Below are positions 1 to 8,319 of a stretch of DNA of 64,000 nt, in pieces (position 1 is the stretch's first letter; every line of letters begins with the position of its first letter). The DNA is from Jidongwangia harbinensis. GTDB lineage: Bacteria > Actinomycetota > Actinomycetes > Mycobacteriales > Micromonosporaceae. The stretch covers positions 434,001 through 498,000 of the forward strand of contig NZ_JAIWNC010000001.1 of NCBI RefSeq assembly GCF_020216025.1, in the 5' to 3' direction. The notes below the pieces were generated by a model. It was not told where the DNA came from. It did not search any database and saw only the letters and a program-made list of their open reading frames with translations. The translations under genes and the position numbers were made by a program.

Positions 1-249
1 CGTCGCATCGAGGTCGTCGGCGCGGAAGTCCAGGTGGAACTGTTGTGGCACGTCCTGACCCGGCCACTGCGGCGCCCGGTATCCGTCGACCCGCTGGAAT
101 CCCAGAGCACGGCCGGAACCATCCGTCAGAGCGACGAACTCGTCCGTGCCGAAGAGCTCGCGCATCCCGGTCAGCTCCCGGTAGAAGCCCGCCAGCGTCT
201 GCGGGTCGGCACAGTCCAGCGTCACCCCGCGCAGTTCAGCACCTGGCAC
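1..249 (-). CDS. VOC (glyoxalase/bleomycin-resistance) family protein, 3' end outside window
   Basis: This is the N-terminal 83 codons of a minus-strand gene that runs off the left edge. The GTG start at 249 is preceded by AAGGAG at a good spacing. The protein opens with a beta strand (GAELRGVTLDCADP), then LAGFYRELTGM, an F-V-A-L-T-D strand and QFHLDFRADD, the usual layout of vicinal-oxygen-chelate proteins. The histidine in QFHLDF is in the place of a VOC metal ligand. Family members range from dioxygenases to antibiotic-binding proteins, and the visible half does not identify a substrate. It stands apart from the next operon by about 135 bp of non-coding sequence. Confidence 0.8.
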   Translation of the reverse strand, partial: MPGAELRGVTLDCADPQTLAGFYRELTGMRELFGTDEFVALTDGSGRALGFQRVDGYRAPQWPGQDVPQQFHLDFRADDLDAT

Positions 250-385
250 TGTTCGCTCCTTCGGGCCCGCGCGTCGGTATCCGTAAGCGGTCGCCGCACG
301 CGATCACCGGGTCACCGCCACACCGTACTCGCAAGCCCGGTCCGGAGGGCGGACGCGCGCGTACGGCGCGACATCGGAGAGGCGG

Positions 386-1150
386 TCACGACACGACGGC
401 CGGCGGCAGCCGGTCCACGGTCGGCTGCTCGGTGACCGGCGGGCGGTTCAGCGCCCACGGCGACTGCCCCTCGGCCCGGATCTGCCGGTGCACCAGCACG
501 ATGTACGCCACGTCGATCACGAACACCGTGGCGGCGAGCAGCATCAGCAGGTACCGGTCCGGGAACAGGAAGAGGAACAGGAAGCCGACCATCAGCGTGC
601 CCAGGCACTTGCCGAGCGCGACGTACACCGACTGGCCGGCCGACGATCCGCGGGCGCGCAGCATCAGGATGAACGCGATGCTCAGGAACAGGTTGATCCC
701 CAGGCCGGTGTAGATGCCGTAGAAGTCGCTGAGTTCCCAGGTGAGCACGACCAGGAAGACCGACGCGTAGGCGAGGATGCCGAGGACCAGCCATTGGGCG
801 GTACGGCGGGACAGCCGCGGGAGATCCTTGTACCCGTACTTGAGCGCCTGGCCGAGGATGACGATGTCGAGCAGCAGCGCGCCGAAGTTCATCGGCCGTT
901 GCTCGGGCAGTTGCTCGATGACCAGGGAGTGGGTGAACTCCCAGGCGAAGTTGATGCCGACCAGCGTCACCGGCACACCGACCCGCTTGTCCACGTGGCC
1001 ACGGTGGATGGCCAACGCGTAGGCGGGCAGCCAGAACACGCCGACCGCGAGCAGGAGCGTCCAGTACAGCCAGTCCGGCATGTCGGCCTTCGCCGAGAGC
1101 ACCGGTGCCGGGTCGGGCAGGTAGATGAGCGGGTCGGGTATCCAGGACAT
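386..1150 (-). CDS. Pyr4/DmtA1-type integral-membrane terpene cyclase
   Basis: A 254-residue protein that is nearly all hydrophobic, with about seven predicted membrane helices. Length and layout match the Pyr4/PaxB family of membrane terpene cyclases, which protonate and fold a prenyl chain already attached to an aromatic or other head group. Two acidic residues sit where the family keeps its catalytic pair: Glu71 in INFAWEFTHS and Asp213 in VFVIDVAYIV. The start has AGGAGACGCCC directly upstream. It is the last gene of the minus-strand terpenoid operon, 32 bp after the CoA-ligase-like gene. No flavin epoxidase is visible nearby, so I infer direct protonation of the alkene, as described for bacterial DmtA1, rather than the epoxide opening used by fungal members. 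Confidence 0.72.
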   Translation of the reverse strand: MSWIPDPLIYLPDPAPVLSAKADMPDWLYWTLLLAVGVFWLPAYALAIHRGHVDKRVGVPVTLVGINFAWEFTHSLVIEQLPEQRPMNFGALLLDIVILGQALKYGYKDLPRLSRRTAQWLVLGILAYASVFLVVLTWELSDFYGIYTGLGINLFLSIAFILMLRARGSSAGQSVYVALGKCLGTLMVGFLFLFLFPDRYLLMLLAATVFVIDVAYIVLVHRQIRAEGQSPWALNRPPVTEQPTVDRLPPAVVS

Positions 1151-1182
1151 GGGCGTCTCCTACTCGTACTCGCCGGGCCGGG

Positions 1183-2793
1183 TCACGTCCACCGGCCGGT
1201 GCCGATCGCCTCGTTCGTTCCGAGCACCTGCTCGCGCAGGGCCAGCCGGCGGATCTTCCAGGTCGCGGTGCGGGGCATGTCCTCCCACGGCACGACGCGG
1301 GGGTCGGACAGGGGCGGCAGGTCGGCCACCGCCGCCCGCCAGCGGGCCGGGTCCAGGTGGTTGTCGCGCATCGCCAGGACCGGCACCGGCAGCCGGCCGG
1401 GCACGCCGAGGATCACCACCTCGGTCGCCGTCTCCAGGCGGTCCAGCAGGACGCTCTCCAGCTCGATGCAGCTGGCACCGGGGATCATGTCGACCTCCCG
1501 GTCCAGCAGCCGGTAACGGAACAGGCCGGCCCGCTGTCCGAGGTCGCCGGTGTTCCACCAGCGCCCGTCGATCTTCGCCCGGTGGCGGTCCTCCTCGCCG
1601 AGGTAGTCGAGGCAGCGGCCGGTGGTGGCGGCCATCAGCAGCCCGGGCCGCCGGCCGGTGCCGCGGCCGGTGCCCTGGTCCACCACCCGGACCCGGCACA
1701 GCAGCGGCCAGCCGACCTGGTTGGTGACGCCGAGCGGTTTGGTGCGGCGGCGCACCGAGCGCCGGGTGAACAGCGTGGAGCAGAGCGGGCCGGTCTCGGA
1801 CTGCCCCCAGCCGTGCGCCCACAGCGGCATCCGGCGGCGGGAGGTGCCGAGGAACGTGCGCACCGTGCGCGGGTGGATCGCGTCGAACGTGCTGATGTAC
1901 AAGCGGACGCCGGCGAACAGTTCCGGCTTCCGGTCGGCCAGTTCCTCCCAGCGCTGGAAGATGTTCGGGCAGGCCTCCAGCGTGGTCGGCCGGTGCCGGT
2001 CGAGGAACCGGGCCACCTGGTCCGGCGCGTGGTCGGCGATGACGAGCAGTTTGCCCGGCGCCAGCCGGAGCTGGCCGGCGGTCCACGACAGCACCCGGAA
2101 GTGCGCGAACGAGATGGACGAGCCCACCGTGTCGGTGCGCCGGCTGACCACCACCGGCAGGCGGGAGGACTCGAGCCGCGCCTGCGCCCCGATGGCGGTG
2201 CCGGCGGAGTGCACCACGAGCTTGGGTACGCCGGTGGTGCCGGAGGAGTGCGTGACGATCATCGGTTCGTCGTCGGCCCGGGCCCGCGGCGGTACGGGCG
2301 GGGCGTCCCGCAGGTCGTCCAGCGGGATGACCCCGGCCGGCGGGGTGGTCTCGCCGGTGCCGATCCGGACGATCCGCCGGTCGTCGGCGGTCAGGTCCAC
2401 CCCGGCGCGGACCGCCTGGTCCAGGAAGCGGGCGCCGATCACCAGCACCGCCGGATCGGCCCGCCGGATCATGGTGCCGACCGTCTCGATCGAGCCGATC
2501 GCGCCGATCATGACGGGCAGCGCGCCGATCCGGGCCGCGCCCGCGGCGACCAGCACCGTGTCGTAGTGGTTGTCCTTGACGACGACCAGCCGGTCATCCC
2601 GGCGCAGCCCGGCGGCGTACAGCCGGGCCGCCATCGCGGCCACGGTCGACGCGAGCCGGGCCCCGTCGTAGACGGTGCCGCCGTCGGGTTCGATGTCGAA
2701 CGGCCGGTCGAGATGCATGACGGTCTGGGTGGCCTGCTCGGCGTGCCAGTCGAAGATCAGCCCGAGGTTCACCGGCGAGCGGTTGCGCGGCAT
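1183..2793 (-). CDS. AMP-binding (acyl-CoA synthetase/adenylation) enzyme
   Basis: A 536-residue ANL-superfamily enzyme that would activate a carboxylate as its adenylate and usually pass it to CoA. The P-loop-like core motif reads THSSGTTGVPK (around residue 195), the ATP/hinge aspartate lies in WWNTGDLG, and the C-terminal catalytic lysine is probably the K of MPRTATWKIRRL. Start ATG 2793 has AGGGG ahead of it. It sits between the UbiA prenyltransferase and the membrane cyclase, so the likely substrate is the aromatic acid or a prenylated benzoate of the pathway. That assignment comes from context only. It resembles no well-known benzoate-CoA ligase closely enough for a gene name. Confidence 0.82.
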   Translation of the reverse strand: MPRNRSPVNLGLIFDWHAEQATQTVMHLDRPFDIEPDGGTVYDGARLASTVAAMAARLYAAGLRRDDRLVVVKDNHYDTVLVAAGAARIGALPVMIGAIGSIETVGTMIRRADPAVLVIGARFLDQAVRAGVDLTADDRRIVRIGTGETTPPAGVIPLDDLRDAPPVPPRARADDEPMIVTHSSGTTGVPKLVVHSAGTAIGAQARLESSRLPVVVSRRTDTVGSSISFAHFRVLSWTAGQLRLAPGKLLVIADHAPDQVARFLDRHRPTTLEACPNIFQRWEELADRKPELFAGVRLYISTFDAIHPRTVRTFLGTSRRRMPLWAHGWGQSETGPLCSTLFTRRSVRRRTKPLGVTNQVGWPLLCRVRVVDQGTGRGTGRRPGLLMAATTGRCLDYLGEEDRHRAKIDGRWWNTGDLGQRAGLFRYRLLDREVDMIPGASCIELESVLLDRLETATEVVILGVPGRLPVPVLAMRDNHLDPARWRAAVADLPPLSDPRVVPWEDMPRTATWKIRRLALREQVLGTNEAIGTGRWT

Positions 2794-2829
2794 GTGCTTC
2801 CCCTTGTCTAGGCCGGATGCGTGCGGGAA

Positions 2830-3798
2830 TCAGAGATGGAAGACGGCGAACGTGGGCAGCGCGAGGCCGAGGAAGCCGGCGTCGAAGGCGAGGAAGCCGA
2901 TCCGCCGGGCGCGCAGCCAGTCGCCGAGGACCGGGCCGACGTACAGCTGCCATCCGTGCAGGGCGATGGCCGGCGCCGTGGTCAGCAGCGTCCACCAGGG
3001 CCACGGGGTGACCACCACGAGCGCGCAGACGCCGGCGGCCGACGTGCCGACGAGCCCCACGAGGACCCGCCGGAGGGCCCGGCGGGGCAGCGTCACGGCC
3101 AGGGTGCGCCGGCCGGCGCCGCTGTCGCCGGTGATGTCGTTGACGTTGGAGTAGCTGCTCACCAGCACCTGCCACAGGCCGAGCAGGAACGCGGCCAGTA
3201 CCGCGCCGGTGCTCCAGTCGCCGGTCACGGCCACGTAGGGGGCGAGCAGACCGGCGGCGACGGAGAGCCACAGCGTCGTCTCGCCGCCGCCGGGGTGGTA
3301 GCTGACCCGAAGCCCGGTCGAGTACTGCACGCTGAGCGCGAAGCCGGCCGCATAGAGCGCGTACGCGGCCGGCGGAGCGTCCCAGCCGAGCGACCCGAAC
3401 GCCGCCGCGCCACTGAGCACGGCGACGACGGCGGCGCACAGCACGAACGTGCGCGCCTGCCGTTCGGTCACGGCGCCGCTCAGCAGCGGCTTGTTGCTGA
3501 GCTTGCGGAGGGTGGTGCCGGACCGGTAGTTGACGGCGTCGCTGCCGTTACGGAAACCGACCAGGTCGTCGGCCGCGCAGGCGCACGAGATGATGGCGCC
3601 GGTGCCGAGCAGGTACCAGCACATCGCCGCGATCGTGCCGGGCGCCTGCCGGACCTCGGCCGGGAGCATGAACCACACCAGGGCCCAGCCGTAGTACTGC
3701 TGGTACACGAAACACTTCGACAGGCGCAGCAGGCCCACGGCCACCCGCCGCGCGGAGCGGGTGCCGGTGGCCGGAGCGCCGGACAACTGTGGTGTCAC
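2830..3798 (-). CDS. UbiA-family aromatic prenyltransferase
   Basis: A 322-residue polytopic membrane protein of the UbiA superfamily, which joins a prenyl diphosphate to an aromatic acceptor. Both metal-diphosphate motifs are present: DDLVGFRNGSD at residues 77-87 and NDITGDSGAG at 220-229. Between and around them are eight to nine hydrophobic helices. Start is GTG 3798 with GGGAGG upstream, 18 bp after the ADC synthase gene. With a C20-type prenyl synthase in the same operon, the donor is probably geranylgeranyl diphosphate and the acceptor a hydroxy- or amino-benzoate. Donor length and acceptor are inferred. Confidence 0.88.
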   Translation of the reverse strand: MTPQLSGAPATGTRSARRVAVGLLRLSKCFVYQQYYGWALVWFMLPAEVRQAPGTIAAMCWYLLGTGAIISCACAADDLVGFRNGSDAVNYRSGTTLRKLSNKPLLSGAVTERQARTFVLCAAVVAVLSGAAAFGSLGWDAPPAAYALYAAGFALSVQYSTGLRVSYHPGGGETTLWLSVAAGLLAPYVAVTGDWSTGAVLAAFLLGLWQVLVSSYSNVNDITGDSGAGRRTLAVTLPRRALRRVLVGLVGTSAAGVCALVVVTPWPWWTLLTTAPAIALHGWQLYVGPVLGDWLRARRIGFLAFDAGFLGLALPTFAVFHL

Positions 3799-3816
3799 CG
3801 TTCGGCCTCCCGCCGG

Positions 3817-5961
3817 TCAGAAGCGCAGGTCCGCGAGTACGGCGGCGGTGCCGTCCCGGCCCGCCACCCCGTCCGGGTCCAGGCCGCGCAGCACGGCCCT
3901 CGCCTTGAGCAGCATCTCCTCGTACTCCTCGACGGGATCGGAGTCGAGCACGATGGCGCCGCCGGCGCCGATCCGCCACCGGTCACCGATCCGCACGGCG
4001 GTGCGGATGACGATGTTCAGGTCGGCGGTGCCGTTGCAGGACAGGAAGCCGAGCGCGCCGGAGTAGACGCCGCGCGCCTCGGTCTCCAGCGCGTCGATGA
4101 TCTCCATCGTCCGCAGCTTGGGTGCGCCGGTCATCGAGCCGCCGGGAAAGCAGGCCCGCAGGCAGTCGATGACGTCGAGGTCCGGCCGGAGCCGGCCGCG
4201 GACGGTCGACACGAGCTGGTGGACGCTGGCATACGTCTCGGTTGCCATCAGCCGCGGCACGTGTACCGAGCCGACCTCGCAGACCCGGCCCAGGTCGTTG
4301 CGCAGCAGGTCGACGATCATGAGGTTCTCGGCGCGCGTCTTGCCGCTGGAGGCGAGCTGGTCGCGCAGCCGCCGGTCCTCCTCGGGGTCCGGGCTGCGCG
4401 GCGCCGTACCCTTGATCGGCCGGGTCTCCACGACCCGGTCCCGGTCGACCTTGAGGAACCGTTCCGGCGACGAGCACGCCACCTCCGTCCCGGCGGCCTT
4501 GAGGTAGGCCGCGTACGGCGCGGGGTTGCCGGCGCGCAGCCGCCGGTAGAACGCGAACCCGTCCTCGGTCGCCGGCGCCCGGGTCGCGTTGGTCAGGCAC
4601 ACCTCGTAGCTCTCCCCGGCCAGCAGCGCGCGCCGGCAGGCGTGGATGTCGGCCAGGTAGCGGTCGCGGTCGCGGACCAGCCACCGTTCCGCCCGGTCGT
4701 CCTCGCCGGCCCGGGCCACCGCGGCCGGCGCGCGTCTCCCCGGCAGCGTCGGCAGCAGCGCCTCGGCGTCGTCGAGCCAGCCGGCGGCGGCCGTCTCGGC
4801 GGCCGGGCCGCCGTCGCCCAGGGCGAGCAGGTACGTGACGTCGCTCTCGTGGTCGACCACGAGCATCCGGTCCGGGAACTGCCATTGCGCGTCCGGCGTC
4901 GGGGCCCGGTGCCGGTTCGGCGAACCGCAGTCGGCCTTGAGTTCGTAGCCGAAGTAACCGACGTAACCGCCGGTGAAGTCGAACGGCAGCGGGGGTGCGT
5001 CGATGTCCCGGCGGCCGAGTTCGGCGCGCAGGTAGTCGAACACGGTGCCGGGGTGGGACCGCGCCGTGCCGTCCGCCCCGCGGACCTCGACCCGCCCGGA
5101 GCCGACCCGGTAGGTGACCGTCTCGGCCAGCGGGCCGGACGCGCTGCCGAGGTAGGAGAACCGGGCGCGGCCCGGTTCGGCCAGCGCGCTGTCCAGCCAG
5201 AACGCGGTGGGCTCGGCGGCGAACAGGTGGCCGAAGGCGGCCTCGGTGTCCACCGCGGTCCCGGCGGTGCGGACGTGCAGGCGGTACCCGGGCGGGTGGC
5301 TCACCCGGCCGTTCGCGGGCGCGGCCGGCGCCGTCCGGGCGGTGCCGTACGCCCGGGGGCGGCGCGGCCGGCCGTGACCGTGTTCGCGGGTCAGCTCCCG
5401 GAAGTTGCGGATCAGTTCGGCCCCGTACTCGGTGGCCACCGACTCGGGGTGGAACTGCAGCCCCCACAGTGGCCGGTGCCGGTGGCGCAGGCCCATGTTG
5501 ACCCCGTCCTCGGCCCATGCCGTGCCGACCAGGTCGGGCGGCAGCGGTTCGGCCACGCACAGCGAGTGGTAGCGCACCGCGGCGAAGTCCTGCGGGAGGC
5601 CGCGGAACAGGTCCTGCCCGTCGTGCCGCACCCGGGTGAGCCAGCCGTGCCGGGCCCGCGGCGCCGGCCCGACCCGGGCGCCGGCGAGGGCGGCGATGCC
5701 CTGGTGGCCGAGGCACACACCGAGCACCGGTACCGGCGCCTCGGCCACGATCCGCCGGGCCACGCCGAAGTCCCGGGCCCGCGCGGGGTGCCCGGGTCCC
5801 GGCGAGATGACGATGTTGTCGAACGCCGCCAGGTCCAGCCCGCGCGCCTCCGGCGCGTCGTTGGCCAGGACGACCGGCTCGACGCCGTTGATCCGGGCCA
5901 GCAACTGGTAGAGGTTGTAGGTGTAGGAGTCGTAGTTGTCGATCAGGAGCGTCCGGGTCAC
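3817..5961 (-). CDS. pabAB: Fused aminodeoxychorismate synthase (glutamine amidotransferase + chorismate-binding domain)
   Basis: A 714-residue fusion that should convert chorismate plus glutamine to 4-amino-4-deoxychorismate. Residues 1-190 are a class I amidotransferase with Cys83 (VCLGHQG), His171 and Glu173 (FHPES). After a linker comes the chorismate-binding domain. Its PIKGT motif at 515-519 carries the lysine (K517) that marks ADC synthases; anthranilate synthases have PIAGT. Further conserved segments are LMIVDLLRNDLGRV and FPGGSMTGAPK. Start is GTG 5961 with GGGGAG upstream. Placement between pobA and ubiA suggests a dedicated supply of 4-aminobenzoate for the meroterpenoid rather than for folate. 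The lyase partner is probably the gene at 15922-16701. Confidence 0.9.
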   Translation of the reverse strand: MTRTLLIDNYDSYTYNLYQLLARINGVEPVVLANDAPEARGLDLAAFDNIVISPGPGHPARARDFGVARRIVAEAPVPVLGVCLGHQGIAALAGARVGPAPRARHGWLTRVRHDGQDLFRGLPQDFAAVRYHSLCVAEPLPPDLVGTAWAEDGVNMGLRHRHRPLWGLQFHPESVATEYGAELIRNFRELTREHGHGRPRRPRAYGTARTAPAAPANGRVSHPPGYRLHVRTAGTAVDTEAAFGHLFAAEPTAFWLDSALAEPGRARFSYLGSASGPLAETVTYRVGSGRVEVRGADGTARSHPGTVFDYLRAELGRRDIDAPPLPFDFTGGYVGYFGYELKADCGSPNRHRAPTPDAQWQFPDRMLVVDHESDVTYLLALGDGGPAAETAAAGWLDDAEALLPTLPGRRAPAAVARAGEDDRAERWLVRDRDRYLADIHACRRALLAGESYEVCLTNATRAPATEDGFAFYRRLRAGNPAPYAAYLKAAGTEVACSSPERFLKVDRDRVVETRPIKGTAPRSPDPEEDRRLRDQLASSGKTRAENLMIVDLLRNDLGRVCEVGSVHVPRLMATETYASVHQLVSTVRGRLRPDLDVIDCLRACFPGGSMTGAPKLRTMEIIDALETEARGVYSGALGFLSCNGTADLNIVIRTAVRIGDRWRIGAGGAIVLDSDPVEEYEEMLLKARAVLRGLDPDGVAGRDGTAAVLADLRF

Positions 5962-6010
5962 GGAACTCTCCCCTTCCAGCGGATCGGGTCGGTACCGGTC
6001 GGGCGGCGCG

Positions 6011-7192
6011 TCAGCGGCGGGCGATGCCGAGGTACTCCTCGGCGAAGGCGGTGGCGGCCGTGGTGGACCGTACGAGCTGGTCCAGGCGCGACCGCTGCAG
6101 CCGCGACGTGAACGGTGTCGCGTCCGGGAACCGGTGCAGCAGGTGCGTCATCCGGTGCGAGAACTCGAGGCCACGCCAGTTCGCTTGCAGCGCGGCCGGC
6201 GAGTACGCGGCCAGCGGGTCCCCGTCGCCGCGGCCGTACCAGGCGGCGAAGGCGTCGGCGAGCAGCCTCGCGTCCGCCACCGCCAGGTTGAGGCCCTTGG
6301 CGGCGCTGGGCGGCACGATGTGCGCGGCGTCGCCGACGAGGAACAGCCGCCCGTAGCGCATCGGTTCGACGATGAAGCCGCGCATCGCGGTGATGCCCCG
6401 TTCCAGGATCGGGCCCTCGTTGAGGGGTTGCGCGTCGTCCGTGGCGAGCCGGTCCCGCAACTCCTTCCAGATCCGCTCGTCCGGCCAGTTCGCCAGGTTC
6501 TCGTCCCGGTCGACCTGCAGGTACAGCCGGCTGATCCGCGGCGACCGCATGCTGTGCAGGGCGAACCCGCGCTCGTGCACGGAGTAGATCAGCTCGCGGG
6601 TGGCCGGCGGCGCCTCGACGAGTACGCCGAGCCAGCCCAGCGGATAGTGGTGCCCGTACGCGGTGAGCCGCCCGGACGGGATGCTGCGCCGGGCCACGCC
6701 GTGGTAGCCGTCGCAGCCGGCGATGAAGTCGCAGGCGATCGTCGTGGGCGTGCCGTCGAGGGTGCCGCGCAGCACCGGCCGGTCGCCGTCGAGGTCCGCG
6801 ACGGTCACGTCGGTGACACCGAAGTGCAGCGCGCCACCCGCGGCGACCCGGGCCGCGATCATGTCCTTGACGATTTCCTGCTGGCCGTAGAGCGTGGCGG
6901 TCTGGCCGGTGAGCGCGGTGCAGTCGATCCGGTGCCGCCGGCCACCGAACCGCAGCTCGAATCCCTCGTGGGTGAGCCCTTCCGAGTCCAGGCGCCCGGC
7001 CAGGCCGACGTCGCGCAGCAGATCGACGGTGCGCTGTTCGATCAGGCCGGCCCGGACGCGCCGCTCGACGTGCTCGCGGCTCCGGGCCTCCAGCAGCACC
7101 GACTCGATGCCGTGCAGGTGCAGCAGGTGGGACAGCAGCAGGCCGCTCGGCCCGGCGCCGATGATCCCCACCTGGGTACGCAGCACGCCCAT
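6011..7192 (-). CDS. pobA: 4-hydroxybenzoate 3-monooxygenase-like FAD hydroxylase
   Basis: A 393-residue group A flavoprotein monooxygenase that uses FAD, NAD(P)H and O2 to hydroxylate a para-substituted benzoate at C3. The FAD dinucleotide motif GAGPSG is at the N terminus and the second flavin motif GRLFLVGDAAHIVPP lies in the C-terminal half. Residues corresponding to the PobA substrate pocket are conserved: Tyr in HYPLGWLG, Ser-x-Arg in ALHSMRS, Tyr in SRLYLQV, the Pro of IVPPSAAKG and a C-terminal Tyr in EYLGIARR. No chorismate lyase giving 4-hydroxybenzoate is visible, while 4-aminobenzoate genes are, so the natural substrate could be the amino analogue. ATG 7192 overlaps the ispG stop as TGATG. 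Confidence 0.85.
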   Translation of the reverse strand: MGVLRTQVGIIGAGPSGLLLSHLLHLHGIESVLLEARSREHVERRVRAGLIEQRTVDLLRDVGLAGRLDSEGLTHEGFELRFGGRRHRIDCTALTGQTATLYGQQEIVKDMIAARVAAGGALHFGVTDVTVADLDGDRPVLRGTLDGTPTTIACDFIAGCDGYHGVARRSIPSGRLTAYGHHYPLGWLGVLVEAPPATRELIYSVHERGFALHSMRSPRISRLYLQVDRDENLANWPDERIWKELRDRLATDDAQPLNEGPILERGITAMRGFIVEPMRYGRLFLVGDAAHIVPPSAAKGLNLAVADARLLADAFAAWYGRGDGDPLAAYSPAALQANWRGLEFSHRMTHLLHRFPDATPFTSRLQRSRLDQLVRSTTAATAFAEEYLGIARR

Positions 7193-8319
7193 CACTCCGC
7201 CCCGTCCGGCGCGGCCTCGTCGGCGATCCGCATGGCCTCCTCGATCAGGGTCTCGGTGATCTGGTCCTCGGGTACGGTCTTGACGACCTTGCCGCGGACG
7301 AAGATCTGCCCCTTGCCGTTGCCGGCGGCCACGCCGAGGTCTGCCTCCCGCGCCTCGCCGGGACCGTTGACGACGCAGCCCATGACGGCCACCCGCAGCG
7401 GGACCGGCATGCCGTCCAGGCCGGCGGACACCCGGTCGGCCAGCTTGTACACGTCCACCTGGGCCCGGCCGCAGGACGGGCAGGACACGATCTCCAGCTT
7501 GCGCGGTCGCAGGCCGAGCGACTGGAGGATCTGCGTGCCCACCTTGATCTCCTCGACCGGCGGCGCGGACAGCGAGACCCGGATGGTGTCGCCGATGCCC
7601 CGACGCAGCAGGGCGCCGAACGCCACCGCCGACTTGACCGTGCCCTGCAGCGCCGGTCCGGCCTCGGTCACGCCGAGGTGCAGCGGGTAGTCGCACCGCT
7701 CGGCCAGCTGCTCGTACGCGTGGATCATCACGACCGGATCGTGGTGCTTCACCGAGATCTTGAGGTCGTGGAAGTCGTGCTCGGCGAAGAGCGACGCCTC
7801 CCACAGCGCGGACTCGACCAGCGCCTCGGGCGTCGCCCGGCCGTACTTGGCCAGCAGCCGCCGGTCCAGCGAGCCGGCGTTGACGCCGATCCGGATCGGC
7901 GTGCCGTGGTCGGCCGCCACCGCGGCGATCTCGCCCACCCGGTCGTCGAACGCCCGGATGTTGCCCGGGTTCACCCGCACTCCGGCGCAGCCGGCCTCGA
8001 TCGCCGCGATCACGTACCGCGGCTGGAAGTGGATGTCGGCGATGACCGGGATGGTGGAGCGCCGGGCGATCGCCGGCAGCGCGTCGGCGTCGTCCTGCGA
8101 CGGACAGGCCACCCGGACGATGTCGCACCCGGCGGCGGTCAGTTCGGCGATCTGCTGCAGGGTGGCGTCCACGTTCGCGGTGACGGTGGTGGTCATCGAC
8201 TGGACCGTCACCGGATGCTCGCTGCCGACACCGACCGGCCCGACCTTGAGCTGCCGGGTCGGGCGGCGGGGCGCGGGTACGGCCGGCCGGGTCGTCGGAA
8301 TTCCCAGTTGTACGGTCAC
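7192..8319 (-). CDS. ispG: (E)-4-hydroxy-3-methylbut-2-enyl-diphosphate synthase (IspG/GcpE)
   Basis: A 375-residue IspG, the [4Fe-4S] enzyme of the MEP pathway that makes HMBPP from methylerythritol cyclodiphosphate. The cluster ligands Cys280, Cys283 (SCPSCGR) and Cys315 ([10 protein letters not shown]) and the nearby glutamate are present, as is the N-terminal TIM barrel with [10 protein letters not shown]. The GTG start at 8319 overlaps the dxs stop as GTGA, so translation of the two is likely coupled. This is probably a second, pathway-dedicated copy, since a housekeeping ispG usually lies with dxr elsewhere in actinobacteria. That elsewhere-copy is assumed, not seen. Confidence 0.95.
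   Translation of the reverse strand: MTVQLGIPTTRPAVPAPRRPTRQLKVGPVGVGSEHPVTVQSMTTTVTANVDATLQQIAELTAAGCDIVRVACPSQDDADALPAIARRSTIPVIADIHFQPRYVIAAIEAGCAGVRVNPGNIRAFDDRVGEIAAVAADHGTPIRIGVNAGSLDRRLLAKYGRATPEALVESALWEASLFAEHDFHDLKISVKHHDPVVMIHAYEQLAERCDYPLHLGVTEAGPALQGTVKSAVAFGALLRRGIGDTIRVSLSAPPVEEIKVGTQILQSLGLRPRKLEIVSCPSCGRAQVDVYKLADRVSAGLDGMPVPLRVAVMGCVVNGPGEAREADLGVAAGNGKGQIFVRGKVVKTVPEDQITETLIEEAMRIADEAAPDGAE

Noticed and set aside
1357..2811. Long plus-strand open frames opposite the CoA-ligase gene, and similar ones opposite dxs, ispH, MMPL and RHS genes
   Set aside because: They are antisense or frame shadows caused by high GC. Their translations are Arg/Ala/Gly/Pro-rich without any family motif, while the opposite strand carries complete conserved proteins.
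6011..8128. A single 705-residue reading joining an upstream stretch to the PobA-like hydroxylase
   Set aside because: The first part is a frame shadow of ispG. The hydroxylase starts at ATG 7192 in the TGATG overlap and has the normal family length from there.
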